Shown here piece after piece: positions 52,014 to 62,500 of a stretch of 64,000 nt of DNA (within the stretch, counting starts at the first letter, position 1; the number at the start of each line of letters is the position of its first letter). Below the pieces are notes generated by a model. The model saw only the letters and a list, made by a program, of their open reading frames with translations. It was not told the DNA's origin and did no database searches. The stretch comes from Lachancea thermotolerans CBS 6340 (Eukaryota; Ascomycota; Saccharomycetes; Saccharomycetales; Saccharomycetaceae): positions 1-64,000 of the forward strand of contig NC_013079.1 of NCBI RefSeq assembly GCF_000142805.1. The letters run 5' to 3'. The translations under genes and the position numbers were made by a program.

Positions 52014-53858
52014 TTACTGGGAAAGCGCTCTGAAGGTGGAGTCTATAAGGTCTTTAAGTTCCTTGTAGCTTGTTATGAAGCAATTCATCTCGTCCGGTGT
52101 GACCAACATCAATTTCTCCCCAATGCCAGCGTCAAGCTTATTTAGACATCTGAGAACATGGGTTAGGTCCATGACGGGCTTCCCTGATTCATCAGATTGG
52201 TGGAAAACGTAGTCGTAAAAGAGAATGATAGGAAACTTTTCGCCAGATTCTGACCAGTTGATGTCAATCCGCGATTCCATTCTCCCAAAAATAAAATTGA
52301 GCTTGCACATTAGCCGAAAGAGACGAGCGTTCTCCAACTCGCGGGCCAAAATAGACTCCGTGTATTCTGCGTAGGTCTGCAAAGAGCTCAAGACTGGTAA
52401 AATTTTGTGGGAAAACAGTGCCATTAGCTCCGGAAGTGTTTTGAGCGACTTAGGCTCCAGCAGGTAATTCAGCACCTGCTTGAAGTCGTTGTCCACCACA
52501 AGGGATTCAATGTCAGTGTCTTGTGATCCCGTCGACTTCGCGGCTAGGTCCCTCAACAAAGTGCCTAAATCTACAAAGTCTTTTTGTTGTTCTTTGGTAG
52601 CATCTGTGTCTTCTTGGAAATACAAAATATCGTGGAGGCAGGAATCACCAATCTTGATGCGACCAGGATTGCCCGTTACTATCACCTTATCAAGGCAGAT
52701 ATTCTGGAACGCGAGATTAAAAGAATGCGCTGCCTGGATAGCACTGCAAAGCTGCACAAGGTAGGACCATAAAAGATCTTGTGTGATTGGTGTCGGGTTA
52801 AAGCTCACAAAATGTGTTTCGTACAAAGAACTGGATTGCGGATAGTAGTCGTGAACCAAACACAGAGAAGAATCGCTAAATGCACGAGTAACGAATGCAT
52901 CCCTAACGCCCACCACGTTGGAGTTAACAAGCTTTTTCCAATCCTGAAACGGTTTGAATATTTGAACACTTTCTTTGATTTTGACATCATGAATTCGCCG
53001 CATAATGTAAATCTTGCCATCAAAGTTGGAGAACACCTTGTAAAGAGAGTTTTGGTGGCCTTGGTATCTCTCTTTATTGGAGGCTCTGTTGTGGAATTCT
53101 AGAGGGACAAGACCAAAATAATCGCCGACAATCTCAGGCAGATTTCCTCCTGAAGGAAAGACTTGCAACGCAGCTTGGTTCTTCTTGAGTAGCTCTTCCC
53201 TTATATCGTTCGGAATAAACAGCATTTCTGGCGTACGTTCGTTAGCCTTTAAAGGCACTTTAAGATGCAGCGGCGGGTCAGGCGCGTACAGGTGATACTG
53301 TAAGATGGAGTGACTTGGCGGATATATCGAAGGAAAGTTGGTATGCCTTCCTGGAGCTTCTTGGGCGAACGGAGCAGGAGAACCCGGAATGAAACTTGCG
53401 GAAGATTGCATAGGTGCATCCCCTGTATTGTTAATACCGGCAGGGGCCGAGTAAGGATTGAAACCAGGGTGAGATGATGAGGCTGGAGGAGGGGTGGAAG
53501 TTCCTGCCGAGCCGACCGGGGTGAAGTTAGCGGCGTATGGATTGTAACTCGCCGTGAAGGGTGCAGACTTCATTGCCAACGGCGAAGATGTAGTAGGCTG
53601 TTCAACAGCAGTAGTGAGGGCTTTGGCCACCTTCTCTGCTTTTATGGCAGCTGAGGTGCTATTCTTTGAATTAAGTACCTTTGAAGGCGTAAACGAGGAT
53701 GCTGTCTTCGCATTGAACTTTGGTCCCGGCGAAGTCGCGTTCGCTTTTGTACTACCATGATTGAAGATGCACCCGTCGTTTTCATACTTGCAAAAGCCAT
53801 ATATTGTGATGTTTTTGCAAGGGATATCCTTGGCCCACTCAGCGTTAGCCTTGTCCAT
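52014..53858 (-). CDS. PAN3: Pan3, regulatory subunit of the Pan2-Pan3 poly(A) nuclease
   Basis: Adaptor pseudokinase that recruits the Pan2 deadenylase to poly(A)-binding protein for mRNA tail trimming in the cytoplasm. 614 residues from the ATG at 53858 (S. cerevisiae 679). The N-terminal CCCH zinc finger is C14-x8-C23-x6-C30-x3-H34 (CKNITIYGFCKY, then CIFNH). A low-complexity Pro/Ser/Ala region follows, with SYNPYAANFTP near residue 108, a PAM2-like PABP-binding motif. The pseudokinase domain begins near RYQGHQNSLYKVFS and lacks normal catalytic motifs, as is usual. A coiled coil and the C-terminal knob (FGRMESRIDINWSESGEKFPI, VMDLTHVLRCLNKLDAGI) bind Pan2. Divergent from the SDR gene, with only 120 bases between start codons, so the two probably share a bidirectional promoter. 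Confidence 0.95.
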   Translation of the reverse strand: MDKANAEWAKDIPCKNITIYGFCKYENDGCIFNHGSTKANATSPGPKFNAKTASSFTPSKVLNSKNSTSAAIKAEKVAKALTTAVEQPTTSSPLAMKSAPFTASYNPYAANFTPVGSAGTSTPPPASSSHPGFNPYSAPAGINNTGDAPMQSSASFIPGSPAPFAQEAPGRHTNFPSIYPPSHSILQYHLYAPDPPLHLKVPLKANERTPEMLFIPNDIREELLKKNQAALQVFPSGGNLPEIVGDYFGLVPLEFHNRASNKERYQGHQNSLYKVFSNFDGKIYIMRRIHDVKIKESVQIFKPFQDWKKLVNSNVVGVRDAFVTRAFSDSSLCLVHDYYPQSSSLYETHFVSFNPTPITQDLLWSYLVQLCSAIQAAHSFNLAFQNICLDKVIVTGNPGRIKIGDSCLHDILYFQEDTDATKEQQKDFVDLGTLLRDLAAKSTGSQDTDIESLVVDNDFKQVLNYLLEPKSLKTLPELMALFSHKILPVLSSLQTYAEYTESILARELENARLFRLMCKLNFIFGRMESRIDINWSESGEKFPIILFYDYVFHQSDESGKPVMDLTHVLRCLNKLDAGIGEKLMLVTPDEMNCFITSYKELKDLIDSTFRALSQ

Positions 53859-53978
53859 CCCTGTTTCTTGTTTTTTCGCTTTGGGCCTTTGGAGTTTTAT
53901 AGTTTTATCAAAACTGCTAGGTTATTAATTTTCGGCAACTTGTTTCTCTAAATCCCCAACAAGCGTGCCAAGCCAGGG

Positions 53979-54803
53979 ATGTCTAAAGTGGTACTAGTTA
54001 CTGGAGCTTCCAAAGGCATTGGGAGAGCAATTGTGGATGTACTATGCAGCAGCGGGGAAGACATTAAAGTTTTAGGGATCGCGAGGTCTGTAGACGACCT
54101 CGAGGCATTAAAAACAAAACATCAGGGGAAATTTGATTACTTGTGTGCTGATATTACGGATACTGCAGCGATAGTTGGCTATGTTAAGAAGATCAACAAG
54201 AACTATGGCAGCTTGGACGCAGTGATTGCTAATGCTGGCGTTTTAGCTCCTGTGCAAAGTGTCGCACGCGCTGATGTAATGCAGTGGAAGCAGTTGTTCG
54301 ATGTGAACTTCTTCAGCATTGTATCCCTAGTGAGCGAGCTTTTACCCAGTTTAAAGAAGTCTAGTCAAGGTGACGTCATTCTTGTAAGCTCTGGGGCCAG
54401 CGTGAAGCCCTATGTATGTGATAAACACCATAATCGATTTGCTAAGGAGATAACTACTAACAACCAGAAACAGTATGCATGGGGGGCCTACGGCGCCTCG
54501 AAGGCAGCGCTTAACCAATTTGCTCAGATCCTGGCTCTTGAGGAGCCGCAGATCAAAACTGTGGCACTGGCACCCGGAGTGGTTAATACGCAGATGCAAG
54601 ATGCGATTCGGGACGAGCTTGGACCACCGAATATGACGCCTGAAGCTCTCAAAAGGTTTACTGATCTGAGAGAAAAGAACGAACTTTTGGAACCTGAAAT
54701 TCCGGCTACAATCTATGCTAACCTGGCTCTACATGGCATTCCTGCGACAATAAACGGGAAGTATCTACGCTACAATGATGAGCTCCTGAAAGAGTACCGC
54801 TAA
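53979..54803 (+). CDS. IRC24: IRC24/YIR035C-like short-chain dehydrogenase, with a probable 60-nt intron
   Basis: Cytosolic NADPH-dependent SDR of the yeast sepiapterin/benzil reductase type. ATG at 53979. TGASKGIG is the nucleotide-binding loop, ANAGVL the NAG motif, and VSSGAS...YGASK holds the catalytic Ser, Tyr and Lys. The uninterrupted frame would give 274 residues, but between ASVKPY and YAWGAYGASK lie 20 extra codons absent from yeast relatives, which read ASVKPY-NGW-SAYGCSK. Those 60 nucleotides (54414-54473) start GTATGT, contain TACTAAC and end CAG, so the coding sequence is best read as 53979..54413 joined to 54474..54803, giving 254 residues, the length of YIR035C. The tail INGKYLRYNDELL matches family. 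Which of IRC24 or YIR035C is the closer ortholog is not resolvable because they duplicated in tandem in S. cerevisiae. Substrate not known. Confidence 0.88.
   Translation: MSKVVLVTGASKGIGRAIVDVLCSSGEDIKVLGIARSVDDLEALKTKHQGKFDYLCADITDTAAIVGYVKKINKNYGSLDAVIANAGVLAPVQSVARADVMQWKQLFDVNFFSIVSLVSELLPSLKKSSQGDVILVSSGASVKPYVCDKHHNRFAKEITTNNQKQYAWGAYGASKAALNQFAQILALEEPQIKTVALAPGVVNTQMQDAIRDELGPPNMTPEALKRFTDLREKNELLEPEIPATIYANLALHGIPATINGKYLRYNDELLKEYR
54414..54473 (+). other. Probable spliceosomal intron, 60 nt, frame-preserving and stop-free
   Basis: Donor GTATGT at 54414-54419, branch sequence TACTAAC at 54455-54461 (exact yeast consensus) and acceptor CAG at 54471-54473, 13 bases after the branch adenosine. 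Removal yields a seamless match to yeast SDR relatives at the active site. Because it is 60 nt long without a stop, unspliced mRNA would encode a protein with a 20-residue insertion just before the catalytic tyrosine. An alternative CAG six bases earlier is only 7 bases from the branch adenosine and so less likely. Confidence 0.85.
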
Positions 54804-55307
54804 ATTTGTTCAAAATCCTCTACGTAGTTGTCCCCCATATCTTTGCAGAGCCTTGGTTTAGTTATGCTCTGGTATAGATTTGTGGATAAAAATGTAGTTC
54901 GCTGAAGTGTTGCGGAATCGATGTCGCTTCAAATTGCAGGTCTATGTATCGGTCAGGTTTTTCGCAAAGTATGCTTCCCCATGTACTTGGATCGCTTGCA
55001 TAACGAAACATAGCTTTGGTTGCGTGGTTTTCGAGATGCTCCAAAGGTTCCCCTCAATCGCAGTATGATGCTTATCGATATTGTTAAGCACTTATTTGAA
55101 AGGGGACGTACAAGATTAGTGGGAGTGACACAATCTGAGTTGCCACCAACCAACAGCTGAGTTGGGCTCCATGGTGAATTTGCGTTTCAGACGTCTATAC
55201 GGACAGCACGTAGATATAGATATCTTATTTAATCGGGTGAAAAAAATCGATCAGATGCTCAGGCGAGAACTAACAACTCGTCCCTCGATACAAGAAAAAA
55301 AACCAAA
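54804..55307. other. Intergenic between SDR and URA6
   Basis: About 500 bases, both neighbours on the plus strand. It serves as the URA6 promoter; no diagnostic site or coding frame was recognised. Confidence 0.5.
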
Positions 55308-56156
55308 ATGCTCAGAACAGCGTTCAGGGCTCGCATTGGTCCACAAACTGCTTTAAGAACTGTCAAAACCTCCCAGCTTCTTTTGCCACGCGCTGCACGC
55401 TTTTACTCGTCCAATGGAGGTTCTCAGCAACCGAAGTCTCGGGGCAAGCTATTGGTGCTAATGGGCGCATTGGCCTTGGGCTCAACCCTTTTCTCGATAA
55501 ACTACCAGAAGAACCCCCCAGTAGCGTTCGTGGAGGAGGAAAACGACAAGAAAACTCAGAGGCCTGCTTTCTCAGAAAAAGAAGTTTCTGTGATCTTTGT
55601 TCTAGGCGGCCCTGGCGCGGGCAAAGGAACGCAGTGCGCGAACCTAGTTAGAGACTTCCAATTTGTACATTTGTCTGCTGGCGATCTTTTGCGGGCCGAG
55701 CAAAACCGTTCTAACTCGAAGTATGGAGAGCTCATCAAACATTACATCAAGGAGGGTCTAATTGTTCCACAAGAAGTGACCGTAGCTCTGCTCAAACAGG
55801 CTATCCAGGAGAGCTACGAGAAGGGCCAGAAACGGTTCCTCGTTGACGGGTTTCCTAGAAAAATGGATCAAGCCGTGACCTTCGAAGAGGAGATCGTGCC
55901 TAGCAAGTTTACTCTATTTTTTGACTGTCCAGAGAGCGTCATGCTAAAAAGATTGCTTGAAAGAGGCAAGACCAGTGGCAGAAGCGACGATAATGTCGAA
56001 TCCATCAAAAAAAGATTCAAAACATTCATTGACACCAGCATGCCCGTCGTCAAGCATTTTGAGGAGCAGGGCAAGGTCGTCACTGTCAGCTGCGATCACG
56101 ATATGAACGAAGTGTACAACCAAGTCAAAGCGGCTGTCAAAGACAAGATTTTGTAG
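55308..56156 (+). CDS. URA6: UMP/CMP kinase Ura6 with mitochondrial-type N-terminal extension
   Basis: Uridylate kinase converting UMP (and CMP) to the diphosphate in pyrimidine synthesis, adenylate-kinase family. 282 residues from the ATG at 55308. Catalytic domain: P-loop GGPGAGKGT at residues 100-108, HLSAGDLLRAE, nucleotide-binding FLVDGFPRKMDQA, FDCPESVMLKRLLERGKTSGRSDDN (LID) and STSMP-like IDTSMPVVKHFEEQGKV. The S. cerevisiae protein is 204 residues and begins close to the FSPDQVSVIFVLGG equivalent. The extra ~80 residues here contain an Arg-rich, acid-free presequence (LRTAFRARIGPQTALRTV), an RAARFYSS processing-like site and a hydrophobic span (about residues 47-64), suggesting anchoring in the mitochondrial inner membrane. 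No internal ATG lies at the position needed for a short cytosolic form. Confidence 0.93.
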   Translation: MLRTAFRARIGPQTALRTVKTSQLLLPRAARFYSSNGGSQQPKSRGKLLVLMGALALGSTLFSINYQKNPPVAFVEEENDKKTQRPAFSEKEVSVIFVLGGPGAGKGTQCANLVRDFQFVHLSAGDLLRAEQNRSNSKYGELIKHYIKEGLIVPQEVTVALLKQAIQESYEKGQKRFLVDGFPRKMDQAVTFEEEIVPSKFTLFFDCPESVMLKRLLERGKTSGRSDDNVESIKKRFKTFIDTSMPVVKHFEEQGKVVTVSCDHDMNEVYNQVKAAVKDKIL

Positions 56157-56454
56157 TTGAACTTCAAAGTAAAAGGATAGAAAACTTACATAGTTTGGAG
56201 CACTGAAAGTTCAACAAGAATATATCAATATGCTAACAACTTCCCCATCGTGTGTGAGTCAAACAAGCATTAGCGATTTTGCGAGCCTGTTTACTCTTGA
56301 CTCAACATCATGGAAAGACTGCTCAAATATGTTCGCCCAACCCATTACGTAATTCATGGGTTCCATTGTCAACACGTGCATAGGTAGCACGGCCTACATG
56401 GTTGATGTTTAAACGGCTTTGGCAACACAAGTCAACTACAAACTTGAGCAAGAG

Positions 56455-57318
56455 ATGGATGACGGCTGCCTTATCGATTTTCTTTTAGAAGATGACTTCG
56501 CTACCATGAATGCGGACTCCAGTTGTCTGGACTCTAAATGGCTTGTCGAAAAAGACTGTATATGTGACGATCGCGTTATCAAAAGGCCAAACAGAAAGAC
56601 CAAATCGAGGACAAAATCGAAGCGCAGGTCGCTTTGCAAGGAACTGCTCGACGAATCCATTGACGAACTTGTAAACTTGATTATCAAAGATACCAAATTG
56701 TCACTAACTATCGGTAGCGAGCCGAACCAAAGGACTAAGGTGCCACAGACAGTTAGTTCTTCAAAAAAGAAGTCGAGGCGTGAGGGTTGGACTAACAAAA
56801 TAGGAGATGACCAGGGCTTATTGACTGTCTTCGGAGGCGAGCAGCTGGCAGGTGAGTTTGCCTTTAATTTGCTGGATGTTCCGGAACCCGACGTGACTAC
56901 GGAAAGCAACAAAAAGAAGAAAGTCAAGAGAAACAGAACGCGAAACGGCGCAAGTAAGAAGGCCGAGAGTCACCCAATTGAACCTACTGATCAAAGCTAT
57001 GCTGCGACTAAAGGTCATGGTCACTCAAGCGCTCCCAATTCGAATGCAGAAAAAGACGCGGCTGTAAAGAAGGGCAAGAACAAAAAGAAGAAGCGCAAAG
57101 GCCAAGCAGACGATGAAAATAAACTAAAAGGTAATGCTAAGGATAGCACTAAAAGCAATTCACAACCCAGGGCTGAATCTAGAGATAGAGAGAGCCAACG
57201 GAAAGATAAGAGCCCAATAAATTCATCTAGTAAAAGCGGTCCACCTGTTCATGGGAAAAGGTCCTCACGAAAGAAGACCAAATCGGCTTCGTCTAGTAAT
57301 AATGACCAATCATGCTAA
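56455..57318 (+). CDS. SKA1: Ska1-like Ski-complex-associated protein (YKL023W ortholog)
   Basis: Assigned mainly by position between URA6 and CDC16, as in S. cerevisiae, where YKL023W (SKA1) encodes a Ski-complex-associated factor in cytoplasmic 3'-5' mRNA decay. The first ATG is at 56455 (MDDGCLIDFLLEDDF); the frame is open a little further upstream but only with a TTG. The 287-residue product is close to the 277 of yeast Ska1. An acidic N-terminus is followed by a basic segment (RPNRKTKSRTKSKRRS), a short ordered part with KKKSRREGWTNKIGDDQGLLTVFGGEQLAGEFAFNLLD cut here by description only, and a long Lys/Ser-rich tail (KKGKNKKKKRKGQ), mostly disordered. No enzymatic domain. Ends 59 bases from the convergent CDC16 stop. 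Confidence 0.75.
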   Translation: MDDGCLIDFLLEDDFATMNADSSCLDSKWLVEKDCICDDRVIKRPNRKTKSRTKSKRRSLCKELLDESIDELVNLIIKDTKLSLTIGSEPNQRTKVPQTVSSSKKKSRREGWTNKIGDDQGLLTVFGGEQLAGEFAFNLLDVPEPDVTTESNKKKKVKRNRTRNGASKKAESHPIEPTDQSYAATKGHGHSSAPNSNAEKDAAVKKGKNKKKKRKGQADDENKLKGNAKDSTKSNSQPRAESRDRESQRKDKSPINSSSKSGPPVHGKRSSRKKTKSASSSNNDQSC

Positions 57319-57377
57319 TTAAATTGTAAATAGGCTACTACGTCCATAAGACAGCAAGTGCCCTAACGTTACTGGGA

Positions 57378-59540
57378 TTACTCGAGGTCCATTGAATCCT
57401 CATCATCAGATGAGTCTTGTCCATGCTTCAATTTCTTAGCAACGCCATGCACATCCAATATGTTTGCGGTTCTTTTCTTTGACGCTGTTCCTGTTCCCTG
57501 TTCTTGTAATTTTGAACTTATAACCAGAGGATGGCTTTCGTCCAGAACGGTGGATAAATTCACATCCAGCGCTTGCTTCAACAAATCTTGCGCTGCCTGA
57601 TTAGATGGTCGCAACGCTAATGAACTATGCAAGGAATCTATTGCTTTCTCGATTCGATTCATTCTGAGATACACATAACCGAGCGCGCACAAAGTGTCTG
57701 CATCCTTTCCCGTGGTCTCCAAGACCAGCCTGAAGCACTTGACGGCTCTTTCGTTATCCCCCAACTTACGATAAGTGTGCGCTAGATTCGTATGTATCGA
57801 AATCCATGACTTCGATTCCGAATCTAGAGCCTTAATTGCCTCCCAGGCCTTCTTCAAATACCTCTTGGCTTTGAGGTAGTCGTTTTTCTTGAAATACAAG
57901 ACGCCCATTTCATTTAACAGAAGGGGGTCATATGGGCAAATGTCGTATGCTAATGCAAAGTATTCTTCGGCTAGTGGCAGAGTTCCCATCAGTAAGTACT
58001 GCATGCCCAGGAATAAATTAGGGAGGTGCGTTCCGGGAAAATACCTTGAAGCGGTTGAGTATGCAGACACAGCCTGCTCATGTTCCCCTTCAACAGCGTA
58101 CGTATGCGCGAAGCCGATCCAGGCCTGGCTGAAGCTGGGATCAAGAATGGACGCTTTCGAAAAGTATTTCCTGGCTTCAGAGATCTTGTTAGTGCACATG
58201 TAGTATGCTCCGACACCAAACCAGGTTATCGGATGCTTTGGAAAATTCTCTGCCATCTTGTGGGAAACGAGAAACAATTTGTTTTTACCTCCCAGTTCAT
58301 ATAAACAAGAAATGTAGATTGGCAGGATAGAGAAGTTAAACTCATCTTTTTCAAGCGCTTCTTCGCATAATTTGAGACATTCTGAGAATTTGCATTGGGT
58401 AAAAAGAGTATCGGCGTTGCTCTGTATGAGATCCGTATTATTATCAAGCTTGTATTCTTCACCTAAAAATTCATGCGCGTTATGAACTTGGTCCAAATTC
58501 AAATATTTCGACAGCTTAGTGATGTAGAGGGACTTGATCAATTCTTCATTATCGTCAAGATCAGAGAAATCCAAAGAAGATATAAAAGTCCATTGTTCGG
58601 TGGGTGTGAGAAGATTTTTACTAATCAGTTCATCAAATGCCTCGAAGTTTTTTACGTCCACCAACAACGCTTCCTTTAAAGATTCTTTAGCTTTGTCAAA
58701 ATTATTCAGCGCTGAGAATATCTTGCCCCTCAGGTAGCACATCGAAGACTCAAGCTTGATGCCTCCATCTTGGTTTTTGACATGGTTCCCTAACGGATCT
58801 CTAAACGGGTTTGTTTCGCCCACAATGTCCAACGCGTCCTCGTATTTCTTCAATTGAATTAAACAAAGGGCTGTGAGATACCTGCACATCACACTGGATG
58901 TGTCAAGATTGTTACGCGTCAGTAGCTCAACAGCGCGTATGTATGAACCGCTATTATAGTAGACTTGAGCCAACCAAAACGCGTCATTGGGGTCGCCCGT
59001 CATGGCGTACACTTTATCGCCGATATACTCCGCAGTCCTGTACTGATGCTGCATAAGAGAATCGTGTCTCCAGAGTCTCAATTTTTCTGCCGCCGGCAGC
59101 TGAGCGATGTCGATATCCTGTACAAGGCGATCATCGGCAACTCGATCCTCCGCGCCTGCCGCGTCGCTGGCCGCATTATCGATGGACGTCGACTGGCGCC
59201 GTGCATCACCCAATATACTAACCTTACGCAACGTTGACGGCATGGTCGGGCCAAAAAGCCCGTTTTTGGTCATCGACGCCAACAGTCCTGCTGTCGAGCC
59301 GTGGTCTTGCACGGGCGCCGGTGTTGCTAAGGATGCGTTGTTCTGTATTTTTTGCACCAGAGGGCTATACGTAACAGAGTGATGTGGAGTCTGTGCGGCT
59401 CTATGACTTCCGCTCCATTGTCGGGTGCTCGATGCATTAGCAGCGTTTCGCTGTTGCGGTACTTGTAGAGACCTACTTCCAACCAATGGAGAGATCGCTA
59501 GCGTTGAGTTATGCTGTGACGGTGTATTGCCTCGAGACAT
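57378..59540 (-). CDS. CDC16: Cdc16, TPR subunit of the anaphase-promoting complex
   Basis: Essential scaffold subunit of the APC/C ubiquitin ligase. Started at the ATG at 59540 (MSRGNTPSQHN), giving 720 residues; the TTG upstream is not a plausible start. The Ser/Gln-rich N-terminus (about 150 residues) is disordered. Then KLRLWRHDSLMQHQYRTAEYIGDKVYAMTGDPNDAFWLAQVYY opens a long array of tetratricopeptide repeats, with clear units at ITWFGVGAYYMCTNKISEARKYFSKA, AWIGFAHTYAVEGEHEQAVSAYS and NLAHTYRKLGDNERAVKCF. The C-terminus has a basic, NLS-like KKRTANILDVHGVAKKLKHG and an acidic end DSSDDEDSMDLE. S. cerevisiae Cdc16 is longer (840) mainly at the N-terminus. Convergent with SKA1, as in S. 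cerevisiae. Confidence 0.93.
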   Translation of the reverse strand: MSRGNTPSQHNSTLAISPLVGSRSLQVPQQRNAANASSTRQWSGSHRAAQTPHHSVTYSPLVQKIQNNASLATPAPVQDHGSTAGLLASMTKNGLFGPTMPSTLRKVSILGDARRQSTSIDNAASDAAGAEDRVADDRLVQDIDIAQLPAAEKLRLWRHDSLMQHQYRTAEYIGDKVYAMTGDPNDAFWLAQVYYNSGSYIRAVELLTRNNLDTSSVMCRYLTALCLIQLKKYEDALDIVGETNPFRDPLGNHVKNQDGGIKLESSMCYLRGKIFSALNNFDKAKESLKEALLVDVKNFEAFDELISKNLLTPTEQWTFISSLDFSDLDDNEELIKSLYITKLSKYLNLDQVHNAHEFLGEEYKLDNNTDLIQSNADTLFTQCKFSECLKLCEEALEKDEFNFSILPIYISCLYELGGKNKLFLVSHKMAENFPKHPITWFGVGAYYMCTNKISEARKYFSKASILDPSFSQAWIGFAHTYAVEGEHEQAVSAYSTASRYFPGTHLPNLFLGMQYLLMGTLPLAEEYFALAYDICPYDPLLLNEMGVLYFKKNDYLKAKRYLKKAWEAIKALDSESKSWISIHTNLAHTYRKLGDNERAVKCFRLVLETTGKDADTLCALGYVYLRMNRIEKAIDSLHSSLALRPSNQAAQDLLKQALDVNLSTVLDESHPLVISSKLQEQGTGTASKKRTANILDVHGVAKKLKHGQDSSDDEDSMDLE

Positions 59541-60307
59541 ATCAGGAATTTGGAAAAGATGCTCACTGCCTACCAACTACCTTGCTTCTGTTTATGGCCA
59601 ATGCCGTCATCGATGTGATATAAGAAGTTCACAAAATTAAGATATTATTATTCTATTGTCAAAACCAACGGTGTTCACCAGCGACGTACACGTCTGGGAT
59701 AGAGAGGTTCCAAAACATTTAGCCCAGCGTAGAGCCGCGTCGAATGTGTATGATCTGATCAATTCTGAACATTGAGGACCAAAGCAGCAAGGACTTACTT
59801 TGGGGCGCCTTTCCGATGCTTTTACTGTTGAAGGTCTAAAGAACATACATCGGTGTCTTTTCAAACTGGCGGCGGACAAATGCGACGGTTTCGCGGCGTC
59901 GCGGAACCGCTGTGGAACCAGAGTCAGGAGAGTTAGCTCGCGAGCGTCCAACGTTCGAGCAGCTGCCACCTAGGGACTCCCAACAGGTTCCAATAACTTG
60001 GTTAAACGCACGTGCCAAAGTTGAACTTTACCAATGCGCACCTCAAGAAGTGGCGGCGGGTTTCCGATGTTATCTAAAAAGAGCTCGTGTTTGTTGCAAA
60101 CCTAATATCTGTCCATGTAAACGCTTCTTCGTAGTTGCTTTCCCCTACGTCTCCGTCATCTTAAACAGGCCTCTTGTCTATGCTGGCTCACCAAACAAGG
60201 GCTGACGAAGTTATGCTCGGTTCCAGCAAGAGATGCGGAGCACGGTGAAGTAAAGTCGAAAACTATTCCAAAAGCACTCAGAGTTTTGTAAGGGCTGTAG
60301 CCAAGGC

Positions 60308-60676
60308 TCAAGTTGGCCTATCCAATGGGCAGTCTTCAAGCTTTAGTTGGGAATTTAAGTCAAAACTAAATTCATCAGAGCAGTTGATATTTAGGATATC
60401 GCGCCACCAAAGATCATGAGAATGTAGCTGTATGTGCGCTATACAGACCCAACATTGATCGTAGTGATTCAATTGGAAACGCGACCCAGGACAGACAAAG
60501 ACAAGATGCGTAAGTTCTGCCGACACTTTCAGCAACGACAGGTAATCCGAAAGCGCGACCGCTCTGCTCTTGGGCCTAAAGTTCTGAGTGGAAGCGGCCT
60601 CAAAGTCTAGATGCTTCAATACCCGCAAGCTCGACGGCAAAAATGCTACGAGTTTTTGAAAGGCTGCATGATCATT
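60308..60676 (-). pseudogene. Possible remnant of a leucine-rich-repeat/F-box-like gene
   Basis: A 122-codon open stretch without a start ATG. LVAFLPSSLRVLKHLDFEA and LSDYLSLLKVSAELTHLVFV have leucine spacing like LRR units, and the codon choice looks coding. It sits between CDC16 and LYS1, where a gene may have been lost. I cannot name the family, and chance is a real alternative. Confidence 0.3.
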
Positions 60677-61124
60677 TTAGCAGGGCGTGCCACATGTTGG
60701 TGCTCCCGTTTGGCGAGGTTTTCAAGTATTTGAATGCACATTCAAATCTGGCAGCCAGCTCCTGCCCAAGGCAGCGAGATCAAGAGTTTAAAACTTCAAG
60801 CTTCAAAGAGGTGAGTTAACCTTCAAGTGCAAAGGCCCTCAGTTCTTTCTTGTCAACTACAGAGCGGACAATGCTGCGTTATAGACGCGTGGAGTTTTTG
60901 GTTTTGATGTTTCCAAGAATGCTCACATAAAATACTCATTTCTGAACAAGGCTCAACAGCCTAAGAAGAAGTAACATCAAGAAGTGAGCTTCGCACAGAG
61001 GAAAGCCTAGCTTCTAGTTCATTTCCATGGAATTATAGCCCCCCAGCGCGCGCAGTGACTGGTCTGACTAAATGCGGTATATGGCTCGTATCAAATGTTG
61101 AAGGCATTAAAGATCTTTTGAAAT

Positions 61125-61193
61125 TCCGGTGGAACTAAGTGAAAGGGTATCATGAGTCAAGTGGTAAATGCAGGCCCGGAAGACATATAAAAG
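61125..61193 (+). promoter_or_regulatory. LYS1 promoter: Lys14 site, Gcn4 site, TATA box
   Basis: TCCGGTGGA at 61125-61133 matches the Lys14 site TCCRNYGGA exactly. TGAGTCA at 61153-61159 is a perfect Gcn4 site. TATAAAAG at 61186-61193 lies 98 bases from the LYS1 ATG. Together they indicate control by lysine-pathway intermediate (Lys14 with alpha-aminoadipate semialdehyde) and by general amino-acid starvation. Confidence 0.75.
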
Positions 61194-61262
61194 TCGAGCT
61201 TGCAGGCTTGGGAACTATCTGCATAACATGCGTGTAATATATCAGCCCACAAGCTTCCTTAA

Positions 61263-62402
<1,140 letters not shown>

Positions 62403-62500
62403 ACTAAGACTGCTGGGAGGTCGTTTTCAAGGATATTCTTCCTTCAAATTTCTTATTACATGTACACTACTAGTATAGACTACAAATGCAACTACCAACT

